A DNA stretch of 64,000 nt from the NCBI RefSeq assembly GCF_900109915.1, contig NZ_FOBU01000001.1:492558-556557 (forward strand), written 5' to 3'. Positions 1-8,338 of the stretch are shown one piece after another. Every line of letters begins with the position of its first letter. Positions within the stretch are counted from its first letter, which is position 1. This stretch comes from Luteibacter sp. UNCMF331Sha3.1 (GTDB lineage: Bacteria > Pseudomonadota > Gammaproteobacteria > Xanthomonadales > Rhodanobacteraceae). The position numbers and the translations under genes are program-made. A model generated the notes under the pieces. That model was not told the DNA's origin and ran no database searches. It worked only from the letters and a program-made list of their open reading frames with translations.

Positions 1-408
1 TTCGGCTTCGATGTCGGCACGAAGATCGTGGGTGTCGCGGTGGGCAACCGTCTGACGGGCACCGCGCGTGCGCTCGCGGCGATTCCCGTTCGCGACGGCG
101 AGCCCGACTGGCAGGCGCTCGACACGCTGCGCCGCGAATGGCTACCGGCCGAGCTCGTCATCGGGCTTCCCCTAGACAACGAAGGCAAGGAACAACCGAT
201 GACGCGCACGGCACGTCGCTTCGCCCAACGCCTGGGCGAACGTTACGCGCTGCCCGTGGCGTTCGCCGACGAGCGCATGAGTTCCCAGGAAGCCGCCCGG
301 CGCTTCGCCGCGGGCCGCGCCGCCGGCACGCGCAAGCGCTCCGATGCGAAGTCGATCGACGCCGAAGCCGCCGCGGTCATCCTCGAAGGCTACCTGCTTC
401 AGTCATGA
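1..408 (+). CDS. ruvX: RuvX/YqgF, Holliday junction resolvase-like protein (5' end outside window)
   Basis: The reading frame is open from base 1 (FGFDVGTKIVGVAVGN), so the true start lies upstream of the window and the GTG at 28 is only an internal codon. The first visible residues are the RNase H-fold strand of the YqgF family (FDxGxKxxGVAVG, with the metal-binding Asp). Further on are GLPL, and DERMSSQEA near residue 90, which carries the second acidic site of the family. The C-terminal DAEAAAVILEGYL is also typical. The family acts in pre-16S rRNA 5' end processing and was earlier proposed as a Holliday junction resolvase. The gene ends 70 bp before pyrB on the same strand, an order common in gammaproteobacteria. 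Only a few N-terminal codons should be missing. Confidence 0.93.
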   Translation, partial: FGFDVGTKIVGVAVGNRLTGTARALAAIPVRDGEPDWQALDTLRREWLPAELVIGLPLDNEGKEQPMTRTARRFAQRLGERYALPVAFADERMSSQEAARRFAAGRAAGTRKRSDAKSIDAEAAAVILEGYLLQS

Positions 409-478
409 CCGCGCCGCGTTCCGTGTATCGTCTGCACACCGCATCGCCAACCGCCACGCTTATCCGCTTGAGGACGTC

Positions 479-1405
479 ATGTCACAACGCCTGCGCCATC
501 TGACCACCCTCGAGAACCTGCCCCGCGAAGCCGTCGAACGGCTGCTCGACCGCGCCAACAGCATGCGCGAAGCCACCGCGCATGGCACGCGCAAGCTCGA
601 CCTGCTTTCGGGGCGGACGGTGCTCAATCTCTTCTTCGAACCGTCGACGCGCACGCGCACTTCGTTCGAACTCGCCGCGCGCCGCCTGGGCGCCGACGTG
701 ATCAACTTCGACATCGGTTTCTCGTCCACCGCCAAGGGCGAAGAGCTGTTCGACACGCTGCACACGCTCGAGGCGATGCACCTCGACGCGATCGTCGTGC
801 GGCACAAGGAATCGGGCACGCCCGAGTCGCTGGTGAAGCACGCGATGAGCGGCGTCGCGGTGGTCAACGCGGGCGACGGCAACCGCGCGCATCCCACGCA
901 GGGCCTGCTCGACGCGCTGACCATCCGCAACCATCACCCCGATTTCCGCAAGCTGCGCATCGTCATCTGCGGGGACGTGCGGCACTCGCGCGTCGCCCGT
1001 TCCGACGTCCACGCCTTCACCGCGCTCGGCGCGAAGGACATCCGCATCGTCGGTCCGGCCGCGCTGTTGCCGACCGAAGGCGAGCTGTCGAACGTGAGCT
1101 ATCACGAGGATTTCGACGAGGCGATCAAGGGCGCGCACGCCGTCATCATGCTTCGCCTGCAGAAAGAGCGCATGGCGTCGACGGATCTCCCCGACGAAGC
1201 CGCCTACTTCGACCGCTACGGCCTCTGCACCCGCCGCCTGGCGCTCGCGGAAAAGGGCTGCCTCGTCATGCACCCGGGCCCGATCAACCGCGGTATCGAG
1301 ATCGCGCCCGATGTCGCCGACGGTGCGCAGTCGCGCATCCTCGAACAGGTAGGCAACGGCGTGTTCGTGCGGATGGCGGTGCTGGCGGAAGTGATGGGCC
1401 GCTGA
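479..1405 (+). CDS. pyrB: Aspartate carbamoyltransferase catalytic subunit
   Basis: The 308-aa protein catalyses carbamoyl phosphate plus L-aspartate to N-carbamoyl-L-aspartate, the first committed step of pyrimidine synthesis. The carbamoyl-phosphate loop FFEPSTRTRTSFE is present, as are HPTQGLLD in the middle and MHPGPINRG near the C-terminus, all diagnostic of ATCase. The frame is open further upstream (to 344), but the ATG at 479 gives MSQRLRHLTTLENLP, matches the family length, and has a GAGG five bases upstream (470-473). It follows ruvX by 70 bp and is probably co-transcribed with it. No pyrI or pyrC-like partner follows; the next genes are on the other strand. Confidence 0.97.
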   Translation: MSQRLRHLTTLENLPREAVERLLDRANSMREATAHGTRKLDLLSGRTVLNLFFEPSTRTRTSFELAARRLGADVINFDIGFSSTAKGEELFDTLHTLEAMHLDAIVVRHKESGTPESLVKHAMSGVAVVNAGDGNRAHPTQGLLDALTIRNHHPDFRKLRIVICGDVRHSRVARSDVHAFTALGAKDIRIVGPAALLPTEGELSNVSYHEDFDEAIKGAHAVIMLRLQKERMASTDLPDEAAYFDRYGLCTRRLALAEKGCLVMHPGPINRGIEIAPDVADGAQSRILEQVGNGVFVRMAVLAEVMGR

Positions 1406-1433
1406 TCGGCCCCATCACCCTCCTCGGCAGTTC

Positions 1434-1937
1434 TCAGGCGATGATCCGGAACGGCGCCAGCCACAACGCATCCGGCCGCGGACCGGCACCGGCGCGTCCA
1501 CAGTAGTACTCGACGATGCCAATCGGGCCGACCCGCCGCAGATTGACCGTGCGCAGACCGAGTTTCCAGTGCGGCACCCAGCCGGTCTCCGGCGAACCTT
1601 CGATCGGCGCGCCGTCGGACGTCAGGCAATTCAGTTCGTGCTCGGAACCGGATAGATAAGTGAAGGCGACCGCCTGCACCGCCGGCTTGAAGAGCACTCG
1701 CACATACCAGATCCCGGGAGCCGAGAGCCTCATCAGATCGACACCGGGGAAACCGTTGTCGCGATCGAGCCGGACGGGTTCGCTGGCGTAGGCCTCCAGG
1801 TGGATGGCGACGCCTCCACGGGTGGCCTCATAAAGCGTCTGGGCCTCGCCCGTTGGTCGACCGCCGGATCCCGACGCGCGTGCGGCCGTTTCGGCAGCCC
1901 CGTCGACCAGGAACATGTTATCGAATGCTTGGCTCAT
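1434..1937 (-). CDS. Unknown protein with one copy of a repeated ~100-aa domain
   Basis: This gene encodes 167 aa and I do not recognise a named family. The ATG at 1937 is chosen because AAGGAGAG precedes it at good spacing; a longer in-frame ORF (to 1988) lacks such a site. There is no signal peptide or membrane segment. Residues about 50-150 resemble both halves of the neighbouring protein at 2007-3041: a VAIHLE strand, then LMRL, then FKPAVQAVAFTYLSGSEHEL, where P-V-x-x-V-A-x-T-Y and the following H-x-L are shared by all three copies. It runs convergent to pyrB, with 28 bp between stops, and lies 69 bp downstream of its larger relative, so the two probably form a two-gene unit. Function is unknown. 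Confidence 0.7.
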   Translation of the reverse strand: MSQAFDNMFLVDGAAETAARASGSGGRPTGEAQTLYEATRGGVAIHLEAYASEPVRLDRDNGFPGVDLMRLSAPGIWYVRVLFKPAVQAVAFTYLSGSEHELNCLTSDGAPIEGSPETGWVPHWKLGLRTVNLRRVGPIGIVEYYCGRAGAGPRPDALWLAPFRIIA

Positions 1938-2006
1938 GACTATCTCTCCTTGATGATGTGTCGTCCCTTTGCCGGCCCGCGCGGGCACGGCGCTCGTCGT
2001 CAGGCA

Positions 2007-3041
2007 TCACACTCGCCACGGCGACATCGTCCATGGTGGATAGATACCGACCTTTTCCGGTCGTTCGCCTTGTCCGCTGGCCGGCGTGACCGCTATCGAG
2101 GTAAAGAACGCGGCGTCGCCGCGCGCGTTCTCAAAAATGCAGCGCAGGCTGCGTATGCCGACGTCGCCCGCGTTGCGTCGTGCGACGCGAAGGCCGCGGA
2201 GATCGTCGGCGGACACGACTTCGCACTCCGACAACGCCTCGTTCGCGTAGGTCCATTCGAGGCGATGAGGGATGGTGGCGCAGTAGGTCAATGCCACCGC
2301 CGTGACCGGTTCGGCGAACACGACGGCGTAAGACTGCATGCCTTCGCTGACCAGGCGCAGGAATCGCACGTCGTCCGTCGCGGTGGGAAAGTCCGCCTGC
2401 GCGCCCCTGGGTCCCGGCACGTCCACCTGGATGGCCACCCCTGCGCCGCCGCCATCGTAGACGGCCCTCCCCTCGACGATGCTCACCAGCACGTCGTCCC
2501 ATAGATCGAGGCAGATTTTCTCCGCCGCCCATGGCGCCGGCGGCACCCTCCGATGCCGTCGGGCTTCACGCCACTCGCGCCACCGCGCCCTCAAGCGCGA
2601 CGTCGCTCCGTGCCCCGGCAGCTCGAGGCGCGTCAGAAACACCGCGCCCGGCAGCCGCAGGGGGAATTCACACCGGAGCCGTTTGACGCAGAGCTTGCCG
2701 ACGGCCCATCGGGCGACACGGAAGCCGGTCAGCGCTTCGGGGCCGACCTCCTGCGGATGCACGACGTCGTTTTCGTCGGTCCAGTACAGCTGATGCCGGA
2801 CGTCCGCGAAATAGGTCAGCGCGACGTCCGGCACCGGCTCGTCGAACACGAGCTCGAACGCCCACAGGTTCTCGCGCATCAGCCGCATGACCGGCACGGC
2901 GTCGACGGGCGGCGGGAAATCGATCCGGGCCCGCGGATCGCCGATCTCGTCCACCCGAATGGAAAAGCCGGGAGCCCCTTGGTGCGAGGCCTCGCCACCC
3001 GTCACACGGAACAGGGCTGGGTTCCACAACGCGATGTGCAT
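2007..3041 (-). CDS. Unknown protein with two tandem copies of the same domain
   Basis: This gene encodes 344 aa of unrecognised function. The start is the ATG at 3041 (MHIALWNPALF), with AAGGA about 8 bases upstream; the open frame extends to 3134 without a better site. The protein is an internal duplication. Residues about 15-140 contain FDEPVPDVALTYFADVRHQL, and residues about 200-330 contain FAEPVTAVALTYCATIPHRL. Each is followed by a Trp-Thr, an acidic stretch, and then GFRVARW or GLRVARR and LRC-x-F. There is no signal peptide or transmembrane helix, so it is predicted cytoplasmic. An Arg-rich linker separates the halves. The single-domain paralogue follows 69 bp downstream. The upstream side faces a divergently transcribed lipoprotein gene. 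Confidence 0.72.
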   Translation of the reverse strand: MHIALWNPALFRVTGGEASHQGAPGFSIRVDEIGDPRARIDFPPPVDAVPVMRLMRENLWAFELVFDEPVPDVALTYFADVRHQLYWTDENDVVHPQEVGPEALTGFRVARWAVGKLCVKRLRCEFPLRLPGAVFLTRLELPGHGATSRLRARWREWREARRHRRVPPAPWAAEKICLDLWDDVLVSIVEGRAVYDGGGAGVAIQVDVPGPRGAQADFPTATDDVRFLRLVSEGMQSYAVVFAEPVTAVALTYCATIPHRLEWTYANEALSECEVVSADDLRGLRVARRNAGDVGIRSLRCIFENARGDAAFFTSIAVTPASGQGERPEKVGIYPPWTMSPWRV

Positions 3042-3341
3042 GTCGTCGTCCTTGACGATGGGAGAGACGCGCCCGGGCACCTGCTCCACAGGCCTGGCCG
3101 CCCCGGCAAGGCTACCCCGGGACCTACCGCCCACACATCGGCCGATGGTCGTAGTCCGCGAAGGCGGAGTGCCGGGCGAGGAAGACCATGCCTGAGCGCG
3201 CGCGGCGATACGTACCGGATGACGACCACGAAGCCTCCGACAACGCGGTCGCTGCCGGCCCGATCCGACAGGCGGCTCGTCCGCCGCCGGCAGCCACGGC
3301 CGGTCCGATCCGGCATAATGGCCGTTCCAGGGACCAACTCA
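3042..3341. other. Divergent intergenic region, 300 bp
   Basis: This is the spacer between the minus-strand two-domain gene and the plus-strand lipoprotein gene, so it must hold promoters for both. CATAAT at 3314-3319 is a possible -10 box for the lipoprotein gene, but no convincing -35 box accompanies it. The related strings GGCCCGATCCG and GGTCCGATCCGG occur near 3258 and 3302. Small ORFs across it lack ribosome binding sites and family resemblance. I see no RNA gene or mobile element. Confidence 0.4.
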
Positions 3342-5102
3342 ATGGGATACATGATGCGACCGACGAAGCGACTCATCGCGCTCGGCCTCGCCAGCGTGCT
3401 GCTGGCGGCCTGCGGCCACAAGGACAAGGATGCCCCGTTGGCGTTCGTACCGGCGGATACGCCGTACGTGTTCGCCAATCTCGACAAGCTCGACGACGAC
3501 GCCTACGAGGCGATGGTCACCCAGGCGAACAACGAGCTGCCGGGCCAGGTCGCCCAGATGAAGTCGGTCGCCCAGGATCTCGAGACGAAGGGCAATGTGG
3601 AAGGCGCCCGCCTCCTGCGTGCCTTCGCCGCCGAATTCGACGGCAAGACCGCCGAGGCCACGCTGAAGAACCTCGGCCTCGACGTGAAGACGGGGTCGGC
3701 GTTCTACGGCCTGGGCCTCAGCCCGGTCGCGCGCGTCGCACTGGCCGACACGGCCGCCTGGGACGCCTTCGTCGGCCGCCTCGAAACCGCCTACGGCAAG
3801 AAGCTCGACACGGCCGACGCCGGCGGTCAGGCGTATCGCCATGTGACGCTCGGCGACACCGGCGTGCAGCTGATCATCGCCACCGTCGGCAAGCAGGCCG
3901 TGGTCTCGCTGCTGCCGGCCGATGCCGCGCAGCCGACGATCCGCCAGGCGCTCGGCGCCGACCGGCCGGAGAAGAACCTGCAGGACGACGGCCGCCTCGC
4001 GGACCTCGCCAAGGACAAGGGTTACAAGAACTACGCGGTCGGCCAGGTCGACCTCGTTCGCCTGCTGCCGCTCGTCGCGTCGGGCAAGGATCCCCTCTTC
4101 TCCACGTTCCTCAAGCATCAGTCGGCGAAGACGGGCGAGCCCATTCCGCCGCTGCCGGCGAGCTGCGTGCCCGAAGCGAGCCGCGTCGCCGCGCGCGTGC
4201 CGTCGATCAGCTTCGGTTACACGCGCCTCGACATGCACCACCAGGAGCAGCGCGTGGACGTCGCCCTCGCGGACGACGTGACCAAGGCGTTTTCCGGTCT
4301 GAAGGTCGAACTCCCGGGCCTGGGTCAGGAAGCGAAGGGACCGTTCGACGTCAGCATCGCGCTGCCGGTCGAGCAGATCCGCACGTTCTTCACGGCGCAG
4401 GCCGACGCGGTGGCCGCCAAGCCGTTCACCTGCCCCGCCTTCACCAATCTGAACGACAGCTTCGCCAAGCTCGGTTCGACGATGCAGCAGGCGGCGATTC
4501 CGCCGTTCGGCGATATTCGCGGCGTTCGTATCGTGCTCGATTCGTTCAAGCCCGCCGCGGCAGGTCAGCAGATGCCGGCGATCACCGGCCGCGTGCTGCT
4601 CGCTACGCGTAACCCCGCCGGTCTGCTCGCCATGGGCCAGGCCATGCTCGGCGGCGACTTCAAGGTCGCGGGCGACGGCAAGCCCTCCGCCTTGCCGCAG
4701 AACATCACCGCGATGCTCGGCATGCCGGGCTGGGCCGCGATGAACGGCCAGGCGATCGTGGTCGGCGTGGGCGAAGGCGAAGACGGCAGGCTCGATGAAC
4801 TGCTGATGGGCTCGGTCGGCGACGCCGGCCGCGTCAGCCGCTTCCATCTGAACGGCGACATGTATCGCGCCTGGGTCGACGTGATGGCCGACAAGGCGCA
4901 GTCGTTCGCCAGCAACATGGCCGAAGCCGCGGGTGCCGACGGCGCGCCCGACGATCAGCAGGCGCAGGCGGCGGCCGCCGAACGCTCTAAGGCGCAGTTC
5001 GAGGCGATGAAGGCGCAGGCTGCCCGCATCGTCGACGTGTCGGGCGAAGCCCATGTGGACGACAAGGGCCTCGTGATGTCGGGCGCCGTCGAATACAAAT
5101 AA
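3342..5102 (+). CDS. Large exported lipoprotein of unknown function
   Basis: The 586-aa protein begins with a lipoprotein signal peptide: positive MMRPTKR, a hydrophobic stretch, and the lipobox LLAAC with Cys at residue 24. The mature N-terminus is very hydrophilic (GHKDKD), and the first globular residues are FVPADTPYVFANLDKL. No further membrane segment is seen. The C-terminal part has an Ala/Gln-rich helical stretch (about residues 530-560) before GLVMSGAVEYK. Starts at 3342, 3351 or 3354 are all possible; 3342 is preferred because CAGGGA lies 8 bases upstream. The open frame far upstream (to 2553) is incidental. An intrinsic terminator follows 18 bp after the stop, so it is probably monocistronic. 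I do not recognise the family; a periplasmic or outer-membrane-anchored role is inference. Confidence 0.85.
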   Translation: MGYMMRPTKRLIALGLASVLLAACGHKDKDAPLAFVPADTPYVFANLDKLDDDAYEAMVTQANNELPGQVAQMKSVAQDLETKGNVEGARLLRAFAAEFDGKTAEATLKNLGLDVKTGSAFYGLGLSPVARVALADTAAWDAFVGRLETAYGKKLDTADAGGQAYRHVTLGDTGVQLIIATVGKQAVVSLLPADAAQPTIRQALGADRPEKNLQDDGRLADLAKDKGYKNYAVGQVDLVRLLPLVASGKDPLFSTFLKHQSAKTGEPIPPLPASCVPEASRVAARVPSISFGYTRLDMHHQEQRVDVALADDVTKAFSGLKVELPGLGQEAKGPFDVSIALPVEQIRTFFTAQADAVAAKPFTCPAFTNLNDSFAKLGSTMQQAAIPPFGDIRGVRIVLDSFKPAAAGQQMPAITGRVLLATRNPAGLLAMGQAMLGGDFKVAGDGKPSALPQNITAMLGMPGWAAMNGQAIVVGVGEGEDGRLDELLMGSVGDAGRVSRFHLNGDMYRAWVDVMADKAQSFASNMAEAAGADGAPDDQQAQAAAAERSKAQFEAMKAQAARIVDVSGEAHVDDKGLVMSGAVEYK

Positions 5103-5120
5103 GGCATAAGCGCGTACCGG

Positions 5121-5150
5121 AAAAAGGCGCCCATCGTGGCGCCTTTTTCT
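5121..5150 (+). terminator. Intrinsic terminator after the lipoprotein gene
   Basis: A perfect 11-bp inverted repeat, AAAAAGGCGCC (5121-5131) and GGCGCCTTTTT (5138-5148), encloses the 6-base loop CATCGT and is followed by more T. It lies 18 bp past the stop codon. The A-run on the left arm would also allow it to work from the opposite strand. Confidence 0.9.
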
Positions 5151-5328
5151 TTTCCGCCTCGTTCCCGCGCGCGTTCTCCTTCCCGACGTCTTGACGATGC
5201 TGAACGGGCCGGATTTCCACGCACGAATCGTTCACGGATGCGCTGTTTCCATTGGCCCCGCGATCCGGCAGCCACGACGCGTGGCGCCGTCGCCAGACCC
5301 ATTCAGCGCGTAACAAAGGAGTTCGATC

Positions 5329-5700
5329 ATGATCAACGCCAACCTCCGCAAGGCCCTGTTCGCTGCCGCTCTCGTCGCCGGTCTCGGTACGGTGCCGTTC
5401 GCGCAGGCATATGCTCAGGACTCCGCCGCCGCCGCGTCCAAGGGCGATAACCAGACGGTCGCCGGCAAGGCGGACGACACGTGGATCACCACCAAGGTGA
5501 AGAGCGAGTTCGCCGCCAACAAGTCGGTGAAGGCGACCGACATCTCCGTCAGCACCACCGAAGGCGTCGTGACGTTGACGGGTACGGTCGCCACGGCCAA
5601 GGAGAAGAGCCACGCCGAAATGATCGCGAAGAAGATCAAGGGCGTGAAGAGCGTCGACGCCAGCGGCCTGACCGTTTCGGCGGCTGCCGCCGACAAGTAA
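5329..5700 (+). CDS. Secreted BON-domain protein (OsmY-like)
   Basis: The 123-aa protein carries a Sec signal peptide (MINANLRKALFAAALVAGLGTVPFAQAYA, cleavage probably after AYA at about residue 29) and then a single BON domain at about residues 48-117. The domain shows WITTKVKSEFAANKSVKATDISVSTTEG, then VVTLTGTV, then IKGVKSVDASGLTV. BON domains are thought to bind phospholipid or bridge envelope components, and periplasmic one- or two-BON proteins such as OsmY respond to osmotic stress. Only one BON copy is present here, against two in OsmY. AAAGGAG sits 7 bases before the ATG. The gene stands alone, with a terminator directly after it. Confidence 0.9.
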   Translation: MINANLRKALFAAALVAGLGTVPFAQAYAQDSAAAASKGDNQTVAGKADDTWITTKVKSEFAANKSVKATDISVSTTEGVVTLTGTVATAKEKSHAEMIAKKIKGVKSVDASGLTVSAAAADK

Positions 5701-5722
5701 GACGTAGCACGAGCTGGAACCA

Positions 5723-5752
5723 AAAAGGGGAGCCTCACGGCTCCCCTTTTCT
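5723..5752 (+). terminator. Bidirectional intrinsic terminator between BON gene and pilU
   Basis: A perfect 12-bp stem, AAAAGGGGAGCC (5723-5734) and GGCTCCCCTTTT (5739-5750), encloses the loop TCAC. The T-run on the right serves the plus-strand BON gene. The A-run on the left gives a U-run for the convergent pilU transcript, which ends at 5816. Confidence 0.9.
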
Positions 5753-5815
5753 TTGCGTCGTATGTCGGAGCATCATCGAGGCGGAATGCCCGGCGACGCG
5801 AGATGTCCAGAACCG

Positions 5816-6979
5816 TCAGCGATGCAGCATGCCGCCGAACGTGTTCCGGTCGTTGGCCTTGTCGATCTCCACGCCATCCAGACCCTGCGACAGCGTATGC
5901 GCGTCGCCGCCCTGCGCCAGCTTGATGCGCAGACGGACCTCGTTCGAGCTGTCGGCGTGACGTAGCGCGTCCTCGTACGAGATCTCGCCGGCGTGGTACA
6001 GCTCGACGAGACTCTGGTCGAACGTGCGCATACCCAGCTGGTTGGAATCCCGCATCAGTTCCTTGAGCTTGTGGATCTCGCCCTGACGGATGTAATCCTG
6101 CGCGAGCGGCGTGCCGAGCAGCACCTCCACCGCGACGCGACGCGCCTTGCCGTCGGGCGTGGGGATCAGCTGCTGCGCGACGATGCCCTTGAGGTTGAGC
6201 GACAGATCCATGAACAACTGCTGGCGACGGTCTTCCGGAAAGAAGTGCAGGATGCGGTCGAGCGCCTGGTTGGCGTTGTTCGCGTGCAGCGTGCACAGGC
6301 ACAGGTGGCCCGTCTCGGAGAAGTTGATCGCGTGCTCCATCGTCTCGCGCGTGCGTACCTCGCCGATCATGATGACGTCGGGCGCCTGGCGCAGCGTGTT
6401 CTTCAGCGCGTTTTCCCAGCTGTCGGTGTCGATACCGATCTCGCGCTGCGTGATGATGCAGCCCTCGTGCTTGTGCACGTATTCGATCGGGTCCTCGATC
6501 GTGATGATGTGACCCGTGGAATTCTGGTTGCGGTAGCCGATCATCGACGCCAGCGAAGTCGACTTACCGGTGCCCGTGCCGCCGACGAAGATGATGATGC
6601 CGCGCTTGGTCATCGCCAGCTGTTTGATGACGGGCGGCAGCGTCAGTTCTTCGGGTGTCGGGATCTTCGACTCGATCCGACGCAGCACCATGCCGACGCA
6701 GTTGCGCTGGTAGAAACACGATACGCGGAAACGTCCGATGCCCGACGCGCTGATCGCGAACTGGCACTCGTGGGTCTTTTCGAACTCCTCGCGCTGGGCC
6801 GGCGTCATCACGTTCAGCACCATGTCGCGCGACTGCTGCGCGGACAGGGGGCTCTGCGTGATGGGTACCACGCGCCCCTGCACCTTGAGCGACGGCGCCA
6901 CGCCAGCGGTGATGAACAGGTCGGACGCCTGTTTATGCACCATCAGCTTGAGGAAGGAGGTGAAATCGAAGTCGCTCAT
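5816..6979 (-). CDS. pilU: Type IV pilus twitching motility ATPase PilU
   Basis: The 387-aa protein is a GspE/PilT-superfamily hexameric ATPase that helps power pilus retraction at the inner-membrane base of the type IV pilus. It has the N-terminal PilT-like domain (MSDFDFTSFLKLMVHKQASDLFITAG), the Walker A GGTGTGKST, the Asp box ITIEDPIEYVH, Walker B VIMIGEVRTRETME, and the His box HLCLCTLHANNA. Its length and extended C-terminal tail fit PilU rather than PilT. It lies 205 bp downstream of pilT on the same strand, the standard pilTU arrangement. The ATG at 6979 gives the canonical N-terminus. Confidence 0.95.
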   Translation of the reverse strand: MSDFDFTSFLKLMVHKQASDLFITAGVAPSLKVQGRVVPITQSPLSAQQSRDMVLNVMTPAQREEFEKTHECQFAISASGIGRFRVSCFYQRNCVGMVLRRIESKIPTPEELTLPPVIKQLAMTKRGIIIFVGGTGTGKSTSLASMIGYRNQNSTGHIITIEDPIEYVHKHEGCIITQREIGIDTDSWENALKNTLRQAPDVIMIGEVRTRETMEHAINFSETGHLCLCTLHANNANQALDRILHFFPEDRRQQLFMDLSLNLKGIVAQQLIPTPDGKARRVAVEVLLGTPLAQDYIRQGEIHKLKELMRDSNQLGMRTFDQSLVELYHAGEISYEDALRHADSSNEVRLRIKLAQGGDAHTLSQGLDGVEIDKANDRNTFGGMLHR

Positions 6980-7184
6980 GGCCTGTATCCCAATGCCGGA
7001 CCGGGCCGGCGTCCCCTGTGGGGCCGATCATATACCCATGCCTCCTCGGAGGCCGAGACCGCCTTCACACGCGCCGGATGGGCGCCTGCGGATCCGCGTG
7101 AAAGCCCGGGGGCCTGTTGTCACCGCCCTGAAGGCTTCGCGCCTGGGTGGACTCCTGCAAGAAGGCCTCCAGGCGCAGGCCTTC

Positions 7185-8222
7185 CTACCGGAAGCCTTCC
7201 TTGTTCTTCGCGTACATCATGGCTTCCGGACGCGTGATCAGGCCTCGTTTGACCAGGTCGGCGAGGTTCTGGTCCAGCGTCTGCATGCCGTACTGCTGGC
7301 CCGTCTGGATCGACGAGTACATCTGCGCCACCTTGTCCTCGCGGATCAGGTTACGGATGGCGGGGATGCCGACCATGATCTCGTGGGCCGCGGTACGGCC
7401 GCCGCCGACCTTCTTCAGCAGCGACTGCGAGATAACCGCGCGCAGGGACTCCGAGAGCATCGAGCGGACCATCGGCTTCTCGCCGGCGGGGAACACGTCG
7501 ATGATGCGGTCGATCGTCTTCGCGGCGGACGACGTATGCAGCGTGCCGAACACCAGGTGGCCCGTTTCCGCGGCGGTCAGCGCCAGGCGGATGGTCTCGA
7601 GGTCGCGAAGCTCGCCGACGAGGATGTAGTCGGGATCTTCGCGGAGCGCGGAACGCAGGGCTTCGTTGAACCCGTGGGTGTCGCGGTGCACCTCGCGCTG
7701 GTTGACCAGGCACTTCTGCGAGGTGTGGACGAATTCGATCGGATCCTCGACGGTGAGGATGTGGCCGTATTCGTTTTTGTTGATGTGGTCGACCATGGCC
7801 GCCAGCGTCGTCGACTTGCCCGAACCCGTAGGGCCCGTGACGAGGATGAGGCCCTGGGGCTGCTCGATCAGTTCGCGGAAGATGCGGGGGGCGCCCAGGT
7901 CTTCCAGCGTCAGGACCTCCGACGGAATGGTACGGAACACGCCGCCCGCGCCGCGGTTGTGATTGAACGCGTTGACGCGGAAGCGCGCCAGACCGGGAAT
8001 CTCGAACGAGAAGTCGACTTCGAGGAATTCCTCATAGTCGCGCCGCTGCTTGTCCGACATGATGTCGTAGATCAGCGAGTGGACCTGCTTGTGCTCTAGG
8101 GCCGGGATATTGATACGCCGGACGTCGCCGTCGACACGGATCATCGGCGGAAGACCCGCGGAAAGGTGCAGGTCGGAGGCCTTGTTCTTCACGGAGAAGG
8201 CAAGGAGTTCGGCGATATCCAT
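7185..8222 (-). CDS. pilT: Type IV pilus retraction ATPase PilT
   Basis: This 345-aa protein is the main retraction motor of type IV pili, needed for twitching motility and DNA uptake. It starts MDIAELLAFSVKNKASDLHLSAGLPPMIRVDGD, the canonical PilT N-terminus, so the ATG at 8222 (with AAAGGGGA upstream) is chosen over the open extension to 8312. Walker A GPTGSGKST, Asp box LTVEDPIEFVH, Walker B ILVGELRDLETI and His box HLVFGTLHTSSA are intact. The C-terminus contains GLITRPEAMMYAKN, close to the AIRNLIRE element important for retraction. It is divergent from proC and lies just before pilU. Confidence 0.97.
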   Translation of the reverse strand: MDIAELLAFSVKNKASDLHLSAGLPPMIRVDGDVRRINIPALEHKQVHSLIYDIMSDKQRRDYEEFLEVDFSFEIPGLARFRVNAFNHNRGAGGVFRTIPSEVLTLEDLGAPRIFRELIEQPQGLILVTGPTGSGKSTTLAAMVDHINKNEYGHILTVEDPIEFVHTSQKCLVNQREVHRDTHGFNEALRSALREDPDYILVGELRDLETIRLALTAAETGHLVFGTLHTSSAAKTIDRIIDVFPAGEKPMVRSMLSESLRAVISQSLLKKVGGGRTAAHEIMVGIPAIRNLIREDKVAQMYSSIQTGQQYGMQTLDQNLADLVKRGLITRPEAMMYAKNKEGFR

Positions 8223-8338
8223 TGGGGTCCCCTTTCTTGGTGGGCATAGGTAACCATGCCCGGGGGTCGGCGGCAAGGCGCGGCTCCATATATGCTTCGG
8301 CGTTGTGAACATCGTCCGCCTACGGAGCCCCTGAACCC

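Noticed and set aside
28-408. GTG at 28 as start of ruvX
   Set aside because: The frame is open to base 1 and the upstream residues FGFDVGTKI are part of the conserved RuvX strand.
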